Source: Scedosporium boydii | Taxonomy: Eukaryota; Ascomycota; Sordariomycetes; Microascales; Microascaceae | DNA length: 64,000 bases | NCBI GenBank assembly: GCA_002221725.1 | Contig: NJFT01000105.1 | Span: 1-64,000, forward strand | Reading direction: 5' to 3' | In this document: positions 24,901 through 35,150 of the stretch, piece after piece | Position numbering within the stretch: position 1 is the stretch's first letter | Layout of the letters: each line of letters begins with the position of its first letter | Translations under genes and position numbers: made by a program | The notes under the pieces: generated by a model | What the model was told of the DNA's origin: nothing | What the model saw: the letters and a program-made list of their open reading frames with translations, nothing else | Database searches by the model: none

Positions 24901-25365
24901 AATCCTGCTGGTCTCGTTGTTCCTTGGCGTAAGTGGCAGCCGGCCATGATCGGAATGGAATATGAAGGGAATCACAGGAAGGCTTTTCTGAGGATTTGGG
25001 CTGTTAGTATCAGATGATGCCTGCTCTAGCAGGGCTCTGCTGGAGGTGCACTCGTTATTCTCTAGTGATCTCTAATCAATAGGGTAGTGGGCACCGTCGC
25101 AACTATGATTCGCCCGAGTTGACGCTTCGCAAGGTGATTCAGAGCGGCGGGGGCTTCCTGGTGCTGAGCCATATGCAGAATCCCCAGGCGAGACGGCGGA
25201 ATCCAGCAAGCTTTGGCTGTGCCATGGGAGCCGAGCGGTATTCGGACGCATCGCGGGATGTAAGCCATTATGGCCTGGTAAGCTAAGAGGCGGATCTGTC
25301 GAGACTATGGCATCTTCGTTCGGACTGGAGGGATGTGGAGGCTGAGAAGGAAATGGACGTAACAT
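24901..25365 (-). other. Open upstream segment in frame with the Ama1-like gene, broken by one TAG
   Basis: From an ATG at 25365 the frame reads MLRPFPSQPPHPSSPNED and on through Ser/Pro-rich sequence (SAYGSAPGSPRRSESP). It meets TAG at 25072-25074 and then continues open into the C-box exon. I could not find a standard intron of suitable phase that removes the stop. It may be a 5' leader with an upstream frame, an exon with atypical splice sites, or a lesion or sequence error. Confidence 0.4.
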
Positions 25366-26678
25366 GCGAACCAAGGCACGGAAGTTAAAGGAACGACAGG
25401 AGTTCACAAGCACCGGGGCCGTCGATTAAAGAGTACTTGAAGAGGGCACGAAGGAAAGGCAAGGGATGTGAGTTCGACGAAGACAGGGGTAATTCGGTCT
25501 TGAGGCATCTATACTATACTGACTCCGGCTGCATGAGAGGACTATGAATGCTTTGCCGGCGTCGCAAAATGCAGTTGAGAGCTGCAGTGCCTCGGCAATG
25601 GGTGGTGAAAGGGTGAGGGGAGAAACTGGGCAGGTCAGGTCAGGTAAGACGAGATGAGGAGAGTAGCTGTCGGTTGAAGCAATGTAGGTGGTGAAATGAC
25701 AGAACAAAGGCACGGGAAGGAAGAGAGGATCAAGGTTAGACACTAGAAAACATCCGAAAGTAGATGGAAAAGTGAGCCCGCAGGAGCAAGTCGAGGAACC
25801 TTGGAAGTTCGATTCAGAGAAGGCTTGGGCTCGTAACGGGTCCACAGGAAGAGCTTGGAGCTGGGAAGGCGAGACGCGACATCTCTGGAGGTTCCTGCAT
25901 TTTCCCGTGTTAACTTCCCCAATGGATCTGATACCTCAAGTTGGTACAAGTACAAGCAGAAACCGCTTCCTGTACTTCGTAATGAGGTACTTATATTGAC
26001 ATGTGAAGCTGAACTGCCCAAGGCGCAACTGGAAGGTGCGTTGGTTCCGATGGAGAAGTTTCAACCAAGCTGCTGTTTGGTATTCCATGATGCTCGGACC
26101 AGTTTATCAGAATCTTGTACCTTTTCGTAGAAAATACAACAAGCTAAGATACGGGGTTTAGATTGATTGATGTATGCATTGATCTACGCCTCCATAATAG
26201 GCAGGACTTGGAACATGAGATTAGAAAGCCTGCTCAACTGTAGTGTAATGCGTAAAGTTACCAGAATCGACGACGCCAGTTTACCGTGATATTCTGGCGG
26301 ACAATGTTGATGGTGAGGTCGTGCCTCGTCTCTTAGGGCGTCGTCTTAAGGACGCCATCTCGAACGTGATTGCAATTCAAATGTCTTAGTTCCTCTCTTT
26401 ATGCGGCGAGTTGCAACTTGTGGGGGCTGTCCTTCAAATTGTTCTCGCCAGTATTACTAAGACTCCCATCAGACCATGCCAGTACCGCATATATTCAAAT
26501 ACCGAAACGGACCCACCGTTGGCGCTTGCCTGCATGACCTTGGCAACCGACGCCCGGAATGACTTCACTTACAGCACACTGTCCGTACCAACACCTAACG
26601 AACCACCAGCTCTACCTCGCCGTCATCTCATGAACGATTCCAGCAGATAGCAACCTGAACCCCGGGCTGGCTGACGCC
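25366..26678. promoter_or_regulatory. Divergent intergenic region upstream of ama1 and vps39
   Basis: About 1.3 kb without a supported gene between two divergent genes. A TGTACTTCGTA near-palindrome lies at 25971-25981. Confidence 0.4.
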
Positions 26679-29600
26679 ATGCTCTCTGCATTTACCGCTC
26701 GGCCCATTATCGAGCTTCGGGCCCGCGACAAGTCCAAGATCGAGTCCATCTTGGCTGATGGTAGGATCCCAACAACTCCTCAACGCAAAGCTTCCGTCCT
26801 AAGAATAGGCATCTCCCGAACGCATCTAACCATTCCGTGTGACTAGGCGACCGAGTCCTTGTTGGTTTAAACACCGGTTCCCTCCGTATATACCGAGTCA
26901 ACGAGCTTCATCCCGCGAAACCGACAAATGGTGCCTCACAGCCATCCACCACCCCCGGTCGCAGCCCGACCAAGGCGGCGAATGACCAACCTTCATCGCA
27001 GCCAACCCAGAAACCGACAGACCTCCTGCGCGAGGTGGAAAAATTCTCTACTAGAGCTATCGAACAGCTCGCGATAATAAAAGAGGCGAACACGCTGGTT
27101 TCGCTCTCGAACTATCACGTGTCCCTCCATGACCGCCAGACCTACGAGCTTATCGAGACTCTCGGTCGTACTAGAAATGCCTCTTGTTTTGCCGTCACAT
27201 CCAACATCCTCAAGGACCCGGAAACTGGAATCCCGGAGATTATAAGCCGCTTGGCTGTTGCCGTGAAGCGCAAGCTCTTGCTATGGCGCTGGCATGAAAG
27301 CGAACTGAGTCCCGATGTCACCGAGGTTGTCTTGACGGAGACAATTCGGTCTCTCACCTGGGCGAATGCGACCAAGATCGTATGCGGTATGAACAGCGGT
27401 TACGTGCTTGTCAATGTCCTCACAAGCGAGGTTGAGGAGATCGGAAGCTCGGGGGGGTTCGGCGGCCCCGGCGGTGCACCGGGAGGCCGCTTCGGTGCCG
27501 TGAGTACAGCTGGAATGGGCTACATGGGCCTCGGGGGGTATATCCCCAAACCGCTTTCCGCCCGGCTAGCGGAAGGAGAGCTTCTCCTCGCAAAGGATAT
27601 CAACACACAATTCATAAGTGACGATGGAAAGCCGCTGGAGAAGAACCAGATTCCCTGGCAAGTGGCACCAGAGTCTATTGGATATTCGTACCCGTATATC
27701 CTTGCGCTCCAGGCGCCGGCGAAGGGAATCCTAGAAGTGCGGAATCCGGATACTCTCTCCTTACTACAATCGATCTCCCTACCCGGCGCAGCTCAACTGC
27801 ATTTCCCCCCACCTACCGTGAGCCTCGCGCACGCCGCGAAGGGATTTCATATCTCTAGCGAGCGATGTGTATGGAAAATGGGGGCGACTGACTACGACTC
27901 TCAAGTAAAGCAGCTGGTCGAGGCCGGGCACTACGACGAGGCGATTAGCATCCTGAATATGCTCGAGGATGCATTGCTATCTAATAAGACTGAATCTCTT
28001 CGCGAGACAAAGATGCTCAAAGCGGAGCTTCTGTTCAAAGCTAAGAGGTACCGGGCCTCCCTGGATTTATTCAATGAAGATGAGGTCCATGCTCCTCCGG
28101 AGCGAGTACTGCGGTTATTCCCTCCGTTAATAGCGGGCGAGCTCTCCGCGTACACTCCCCCAGAGGAAACGGAGGAGGACTCTGACGCCGGTTTGCCTGA
28201 AGCGACAAACGGTACGGAGCCGGCGACATCAGAATCCACGCCGCAACCTTCGTCTCCAGCTCGAACTGGCGGTGGAGGAGGCTTTGTTTCCATGTTTATG
28301 GGTGGCCGGAAACTTGCGGCAGATAACGCGTCCACGAAGTCACTGAAGAAGGACGGCACAGATAGCGATGATGCTTCTAGTATTCAGGTGAAGCCCGCTG
28401 GAGATCAACCACTCGAAGGCAAGGATCTCACCAATGCGGTGCTCGAGCTCAACAGTTATCTCGCTGGCACGCGAGCTCGGCTTCAAAGGGTGATAGATCC
28501 AGCAACGGGCAAGTTGAAGCCTCGGTCATCTAAGAATAAGACTACGGAGGAGACATTCAAAGCTTTTCTGTCGTCCGCCCATGATGAGTCCGAAAAGGAA
28601 CTGGAAAAGCAACTCCAGGATACCTTCACTCTCGTCGACACAACCCTGTTCCGCTCATACATGTTCTCGCGACCTTCACTAGCAGGGTCACTCTTCCGCA
28701 TCCCCAACTTTTGCGATCCAGAAGTCGTCAACGAGAAGCTCCTCGAACATAACCGCTTCAACGAGCTCGTCGACTTCTTCTACGGCAAGAAGTTGCACTC
28801 GCAAGCCCTCGAACTTCTCAAGAAATTCGGCTCCTCAGAGGAACCGGACGAAGCGGCGCCATCATTACACGGTCCGCAGCGCACCATATCGTATCTCCAA
28901 AACTTAGCGCCTCCCGAAATCGACCTCATTCTAAAGTATGCAGAATGGACCCTTCGCGCCGACCCTGACCACGCCATGGATGTCTTTACGGCGGACACCG
29001 AGAACGCTGAGACCTTGCCGCGCGACAAAGTGGCCAAGTTTCTCTCTGGCATAGAGACGTCCCTCGAAATACGATATCTTGAGCACATCATCTCGGAGCT
29101 TAATGATTTGACGCCGGAGTTCCACAATAGACTTGTGGAGTTGTTGATCCAGTATCTCAAGGATAAGCCGAGAGGTAATGAATGGGATGCTGCTATGGAG
29201 AAGTTGATTAAATTTATGCGCTCGAGTAGGCAGTATAGCTTGAGCAAGGCGTTTGGAATGATACCGCGGGATGGTAAGTCTAGGGACAAGGGTTTTCGGT
29301 TGTTGTTCTCCAAGCAGGCTAACACTATGTGATTAGATCCATCCTTTTATCAAGCCCAGGCTGTCATATTGTTCCTGATGGGTCAGCATAAGCAAGCACT
29401 GGAAATCTACGTGTTCAAGATGAAGGATTATGCCAAGGCGGAGGAGTGAGTTAAGCCCAGCCCTAAGATCCAATGTCACGTTGAAAATGACGAAGAGTTT
29501 CACTGACTGTTCTGTCTCTTTAGGTATTGTAATCAGGTGCATATCAGCCGGGAATCTAGTTCTCCCCCATCCCGTCCCCAGTCTCAACAGGGGGCGGCTC

Positions 29601-30127
29601 CCCCACAGGACGGCGAAGTCGAGGCACCGCCGTCCATCTACCACACTTTATTGGCGCTTTATCTCACGCCTCATCCGCCCCACACTCAGAATCTTCCTCC
29701 AGCGCTGGATCTCCTCTCGAAGCACGGCTCACGATTACCAGCTGAATCAACGCTATCGCTGATTCCCGACAGTCTCCCCGTAAGCAGTCTCGAGTCCTAC
29801 TTCCGCGGTCGCATCCGGGCCTCAACCAGCATGGTCAACGAGTCGCGGGTCATCGCGGGCCTCCGAGCCACTGAGTACATTGCCAGTCAGGCGCAGCTGC
29901 TTCTCGGCGACGGCGTACCGGGCGTACAGAGTGGGCAGGGCGGCCGCAGCAGGCGTGTCATCGTGATGGAGGAGAAGCTTTGCGGCGTGTGCCACAAACG
30001 ATTGGGGGGTAGTGTTGTGTCTGTGCTTGCGGATAACACGGTCGTGCACTATGGTTGTGCGACTAGGACGGGTATACCGAGGTCTGACGGGGCGAGGGCG
30101 GCTAGTTGGGGAAGGACAATGTCGTAG
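26679..30127 (+). CDS. vps39: Vps39/Vam6, HOPS tethering-complex subunit
   Basis: Tethering and fusion factor at the vacuole; Vps39 binds the Rab Ypt7 within HOPS. Exons 26679-26760, 26847-29273, 29337-29445 and 29524-30127 join in phase (1073 aa). The N-terminal CNH-type beta-propeller begins MLSAFTARPIIELRARDKSK and runs for about 330 residues with a Gly-rich loop at nucleotides 27450-27540. A helical repeat region of the Vps39 type follows (SQVKQLVEAGHYDEAISILN). An acidic, Ser-rich insert near 28150-28400 is probably disordered. The C terminus carries a zinc-finger-like motif (CGVCHKRLGG ... HYGC at 29988-30060). The first intron splits the codon after residue 27. It is tail to tail with gon7, 294 bases apart. 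Confidence 0.92.
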
Positions 30128-30421
30128 GCACGTCTCGTGGAGGTGGGAATTCGGAGTTTGAATGTCCATGTGCTGTATATTTGTCTGCGACGAGCATGTG
30201 TTCGACGCTGCGCTCTTTCGGGTATAATTTCCGCATTTGCATGGGTTGAGACGGCGAGAAGGTGTTTCTTTTCTTTGATCTTATCGGTTTTGATAGTTTG
30301 GGAAGGCTGTTGTGTGTCTAGATAATCAGATAGGTACGCCTGGCGGGTAAAGAAACCGTGTATATTCTCGGCTAGCATTCGGGATTTCTCCCCTTGCTTT
30401 GCACAGCTGTGGCCTGGTGAA

Positions 30422-30724
30422 TTAGTTCTCTTCATCGTCCTCAACCACTTCCTCCCCGTAATTCTCCTCCTCCATCGCCTCGTCAACAGAGACCCCGCCC
30501 GTCGCCGAACCGGCCTCGCGCGCCTTGTCCTCTTCCATCCGGCGCGTGAGCTCCTTGTTGATGTCGTCCTGGACGGAGGCAACGGCGGCGCGGAGGGAGG
30601 CTAGGTAGGCGGCTGGGTTGTTGGAGGTCGCGTCGGTCGAGGCTGGGATGGGTTGGGTGATTGTGAAGGGGGAGCTGGTGGGGGAGGCGTAGGTTGCGGA
30701 GAGGGTTGGCGGAGTTTGTGACAT
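30422..30724 (-). CDS. gon7: Gon7, EKC/KEOPS complex subunit
   Basis: Small accessory subunit of the KEOPS complex, which makes the t6A modification of tRNA and affects telomeres. Single exon, 100 aa, starting MSQTPPTLSATYASPTSSPF, which matches the fungal Gon7 family. A central helix (AAYLASLRAAVASVQDDINK) is followed by ELTRRMEEDKA and an acidic tail (EEENYGEEVVEDDEEN). Length and acidic C terminus are usual for the family. Function is by family membership; the sequence has no catalytic motif. Confidence 0.85.
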   Translation of the reverse strand: MSQTPPTLSATYASPTSSPFTITQPIPASTDATSNNPAAYLASLRAAVASVQDDINKELTRRMEEDKAREAGSATGGVSVDEAMEEENYGEEVVEDDEEN

Positions 30725-32507
30725 TGTTGCGGCGGGGGGAGTTGGTTCTCTGAAGGTTGGACGGAGGGGGTTCGATTGTTTCTTCGTTCCTTTCTGTCCT
30801 ATTCAGAAGAATTTTAAAGAGGGCGTGAATTGGTTTAGAGCTGTCGAAGATATGACAGAGACAGGAGGATCTGATAGAAGATTTCAATATTTCCTTGCCA
30901 AGTACTTCCAGACCCACCTTGACCATCGGAGGGCGGGGTAATTTTTGAGCTTTTGCTGCGATTATTGCAGTGATCAACATCGAACATTAAAATTTGATTA
31001 CTTGAGCTCCGCTATTTTGCGAACCTGGTTCTGCGCAACCACCACAGCCAAGCCATCGAGGCCGGGGAAATATTGACTGCCACCGAGCTAGGCCTAATCC
31101 CGGGCCATTTTAGGGTAGCAAAATGAGATTAAAATCCATTGATCAATCTCAGATCCGAGGGTGTGGGTTGCAGGCCTGCCTCTTTTGGATAAGAGTGGCT
31201 TCGGACCTGGCATTTGAACTGCAGTACGAAGTAGAGGCCACCATTAATCCAACTGCCAAATGTTTAAAGTTGTTGTCAATTCCTACCCGTATTATCGCTC
31301 ACACGACTTTTGGGAGAGTCTGTTGGGGGCTGGATGAGTATGGTGCACTCTGTCTGTACTCCGCACTCCCCTTGCTGATTAGGGCATGTTTTAAGGGATC
31401 TCAATCTCCCTTGGTGGTTCTTATCCCTGTGCTGGCACGTTTCAGTTTCCACTGAGGGTGCACTAAACACCCGGAGTTGTGGGGGATTGTCAGTAGTGTC
31501 CACAAACAGCAGGGTTCCTATAATTTTTTTGCCCGGTTGAGCAAGACTCTGTCTGATTAGCAAGTACACAGGTATGGTGCTATGCTAGAGCCGGCATCAA
31601 TCAGATTCGATGCTGGATACGGGATGCATGGAGGTGCCTCGGGAGAGGACAATATTGGACGAACTTGGATCAATAGGCTTCGTGGTGATGAATCTATTGA
31701 TACAGGACAACGCAGCAGGAACCCGTCTCGTGCGACAAGTGCTGGCGGTACCTTTCAGGGGGCAAGTACAAACAGCCTTCCTCGAAGAGGATCGAAACTG
31801 AGACAGCTCGCAATTGATGACTTCGAGAGTGATATTAGACGTGAAAGCTCAGACATCAATTTAAGAAATAGTTGGAAATGAATTCCAACATCGCCCTCAC
31901 AGGCCCAAAGTCACGACGACGATCACAGGGAGCAATCCTGGAGCGGCGACTGCCGTATTTATGACTTGATCCTCGCTATGACCACATGCCAGCGACACAG
32001 TGACAGGCGCAGACCTTCTCAAGTACCAGTACTTCAAGTGAACTCAACTCTGCTCTTTCCTGGATGACATGCCAATCGCAGTCGTTCTTTCCACGGCTTG
32101 ATCCAGGTTTCTAAGCCTCACCTTTCCTCTTCCCTTTTGCGGTCTCACTCAATTCCCTGTTTCTGGCTGCTTCCTTCTCTTCTTCTTCACTCTCATCGCC
32201 ACGCAAGCGTCGGCTGAGTAGATTCTCAAAAATCCGTCATTTGTCAGGTCCAACGTGGAATTAGTCTCAACTGTGCCGGATCATCTCCAACTCATATTAA
32301 CCCCGCGACAGCCAGCCGAACCCACAACGGCAAAACCTTCCTGTCCGTGAACAGACAGCCTGCCAGCCAGCCGGTCCTTGGTCGCCTGCCCAGCCCAAGA
32401 TGTAAAACGGGCCCCTGGTATACTCGAACACCTCCCCCATATATACATGGGATCACACGAACACTATAGCCGAGTGAGCAATTACAAGGGACTGCGAAAG
32501 AGGCACG
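30725..32507. promoter_or_regulatory. Intergenic region upstream of gon7 and hbrB
   Basis: Divergent promoters lie here. A plus-strand frame at 31582-31881 (99 codons, low-complexity, no motif) is not supported as a gene. A GTACGAAGTA near-palindrome is at 31224-31233. Confidence 0.4.
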
Positions 32508-35150
32508 ATGCATCCAGCACGGGCCCAGCGGGCCCCTGGTAGCTTCTCTCCATTTACAAGCACAAGCACGAGCACAACTGCCAGCACCAACAATGCACCT
32601 CCACCCCTACGCCAACCGCCGCCTGTACCAACAGAGAGACGTCCATCCTTCTCGAGCGACGATAACACAAAGCACTTCAACCTCCATAATCAACAACCAC
32701 GAGCCAACCAAGCCACTGCTGCCGCTGCCGCCGCCGCCGCTTCGGGGAAGCTGTCGACTCCCAATCCCATCTACACCCACTTCACTTCGCATGCCAATTC
32801 GAGCACCTCCAGTCTCCAGAACTTCTCCCGACCAAACATCAGCGCATCCGCTGCTCGCTCTCCAACTACTCCTACGCACTCCGCCGACCCTGTATCGCCG
32901 CGACTAGTACCATCGACGGCTCGATCGGTTTCTTCGCAAACATCTTCGACGGGACCTACGACGAGCAAAGGTCATCACAGGAAATACTCGGGTCAGGGCC
33001 ATTTCGAACCGACGCTGCCCTCGACTTCGACGTCCAATTTATCCCACGTAGGCATGGCGCAGTCTGGTTCCGCCGCTGCCGCCGCACTCTCTGCCAGCCA
33101 GATTGCCGCCCAGGCCGCCGTCCTTACCCATCAACAACACGCCCCGAGTCATCACTCTCGCCAACGGTCGCAGACAGTCCCTACCCCGGGTCAGTCCGAA
33201 GGTGACATCTATCAGAGGCGGCCGGGGCCGAGCAAAGGGCCTCTGAGTCCTCCCCTGGTCAGCCTCACCGAGGCGAGCGTACCCCGCGAAAGCGGTTTCG
33301 CAAACCAAAGCTATCGCAATGGGTTGCTGGGAAGCCATACAACCGCCGCAACAACTGCCGCCAACGTCGTCTTCTCTCGATCCGGTCCTACATCGCCTAT
33401 CCACCCGTCCCACCCACCGGCGGCCCCCCAACAATCTTTCCCTTTACCTGATAAGCCTCTGAAACCAGAGAAGTCTAAAGTCAAGTTGTTTTCACGCCCG
33501 CGAAAGATTAGCACGAAGGGGGAGATAGATGAGAAACCTCTTCCCAGCCCTGGAAAGCTTGGCTCTGCCTTATCTGCCTTGCAGAGGGGGAATTTTAGCA
33601 CGACAAGCCTGGTTGACTCGTCCAGTGCATCGTTCTACAGTCTAGGAAACTCGTCCTCCGCAACGATACGGCCGGCCGATAACGAGAAGGAGGGCAAGGA
33701 GAAAGAGAAGAAGCACCATTTCTTATCGCGGCAGAAACAGAAGCTCAAGGAAGAATATCATCTCACAACTGCCTCTAGCAGCTTTAAGGGAGGATCCGAA
33801 TCCCACAGCTTGGGTGGGCTCTACAATTTTAGCCTGCCGCCTAGCCCTGCTCCCACCGCGACATCATTCCCCAAGGGCATCACCGGTTTACACGGTGCGC
33901 GACGAGATAAGCGCAAGGAGGAACGCTCGGAGAGCCGAGCCGACAGCGAGTCCATCTTTTCTTATCCGACCGAACCACTAGCCTCATCCTACTCATCTGC
34001 TGGATTCCTGGAGCCGCTGGATCCCACGAAATTTGGTCTTTCTTCTATATCTTATGATGATGCCTGGCCGTTCTTAAAGGCGAAGCTTTTGGTCGTGTTC
34101 CAGGGAGAGGACCTTCGCATCAGTATCGAGGATTTGAATAGGGTTGTGACCCTTCACATTCAATACTGCATTCAGCGGAGGTCACCCAACATCATTCTTG
34201 AGGACATCCGCGAGCTTCTCAACACCGGCTTCTCCTCTCTCGACCAGGCGTTGCGCAAGACTCCTGAGGATCGTGTTATACCCGCACTCGTGGAGCTCTG
34301 GCTGTTTACGTTCACTTCGATTCTTCCATATATGCAGGCTGTGTTCCTGCCTTTAGACCTGGAATTTGCCGGCGCCGGTACTATTCTTACGCCTGAAAAG
34401 GCTCGGGATTTCTGGGGTGGAGTTCTCGAAACGGGAGTGCAAGGGGCACACGTAGCGCCGGCCTCTGCCGCTATTGACGTCCGGCGGCTCGTGCTCAATG
34501 CTTACCGCGATATTGTCATCCTCCCGCGCTATGACATTCTGAAAACCATCTTCTCTCGGCTATCTCTCGAGTTCCTCCCTTCCTCCTTGGCGTCGATGGC
34601 ACTCGCCTCTCCCCCGCCCGAACCGAGTCTCCTTTCTACAAGCCCCTCTGGTTCCCTGGGCTCTTTCGGCCGTCCAGGAACCGCCCCAAGCATTGACCCG
34701 GCACTCTCGAGCTACAACTCATCTTCGACGACGCTGTTAGGCGAGCCCAGCTTAAATCCAGTTCGCGCTCGAGCGATATCCAACGTTTCCAAAGGTAGTA
34801 CGACGGGGAGCGACGGCGGCCTCCGCCCTTTCACCCCATCAAGCCTCCAAGCCCTCGGTGGTGGCTCTACCATCAGTCCACGGGAACAGAATGTCGAGGA
34901 TTCCAAGCAGGTCACCGAGCTCGTCGGCCGGATGTTGCAATGCATGAGTGTGTTGGCGAGCGTGGGTGCCGTGGGAGATGGGACCGACGCTGCTGGCGAC
35001 GAGAAGATGGAGGAGTTGTGCAGGCTCCTGAAGCTCAACTGGTTGGGCAGGGGCCGGACGGGAAGGAATAGGAGGGGAATTGTGGGTGGACGGGTTCGAA
35101 GGGGAAATAACAATGCCCAGCAGGGTAGGGAGGAAGTTAGGGTTTCCTAA
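32508..35150 (+). CDS. hbrB: HbrB-type TORC2 subunit (hyphal branching protein)
   Basis: Orthologue of Aspergillus HbrB and yeast Bit61/Bit2, subunits of TOR complex 2 that influence polarity and hyphal branching. Single exon, 880 aa. The first 500 or so residues are Ser/Pro/Ala-rich and probably disordered, with an Ala run near nucleotides 32720-32740. The conserved HbrB domain follows at about residues 510-700: SYDDAWPFLKAKLLVVFQGE, NRVVTLHIQYCIQRRSP, ALVELWLFTFTSILPYMQAV, VLNAYRDIVILPRYD. A Ser/Gly-rich stretch, a short helix (VTELVGRMLQCMSVLASVG) and a basic Arg/Gly tail end the protein. The start is the first ATG of the frame. No intron is needed. Confidence 0.9.
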   Translation: MHPARAQRAPGSFSPFTSTSTSTTASTNNAPPPLRQPPPVPTERRPSFSSDDNTKHFNLHNQQPRANQATAAAAAAAASGKLSTPNPIYTHFTSHANSSTSSLQNFSRPNISASAARSPTTPTHSADPVSPRLVPSTARSVSSQTSSTGPTTSKGHHRKYSGQGHFEPTLPSTSTSNLSHVGMAQSGSAAAAALSASQIAAQAAVLTHQQHAPSHHSRQRSQTVPTPGQSEGDIYQRRPGPSKGPLSPPLVSLTEASVPRESGFANQSYRNGLLGSHTTAATTAANVVFSRSGPTSPIHPSHPPAAPQQSFPLPDKPLKPEKSKVKLFSRPRKISTKGEIDEKPLPSPGKLGSALSALQRGNFSTTSLVDSSSASFYSLGNSSSATIRPADNEKEGKEKEKKHHFLSRQKQKLKEEYHLTTASSSFKGGSESHSLGGLYNFSLPPSPAPTATSFPKGITGLHGARRDKRKEERSESRADSESIFSYPTEPLASSYSSAGFLEPLDPTKFGLSSISYDDAWPFLKAKLLVVFQGEDLRISIEDLNRVVTLHIQYCIQRRSPNIILEDIRELLNTGFSSLDQALRKTPEDRVIPALVELWLFTFTSILPYMQAVFLPLDLEFAGAGTILTPEKARDFWGGVLETGVQGAHVAPASAAIDVRRLVLNAYRDIVILPRYDILKTIFSRLSLEFLPSSLASMALASPPPEPSLLSTSPSGSLGSFGRPGTAPSIDPALSSYNSSSTTLLGEPSLNPVRARAISNVSKGSTTGSDGGLRPFTPSSLQALGGGSTISPREQNVEDSKQVTELVGRMLQCMSVLASVGAVGDGTDAAGDEKMEELCRLLKLNWLGRGRTGRNRRGIVGGRVRRGNNNAQQGREEVRVS

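Noticed and set aside
31582..31881. 99-codon frame upstream of hbrB
   Set aside because: No domain, neighbours on both sides are non-coding, and it cannot be extended by splicing.
32593..32907. Frames overlapping the start of hbrB in other registers
   Set aside because: Low-complexity shadows of the Ser/Pro/Ala-rich N terminus.
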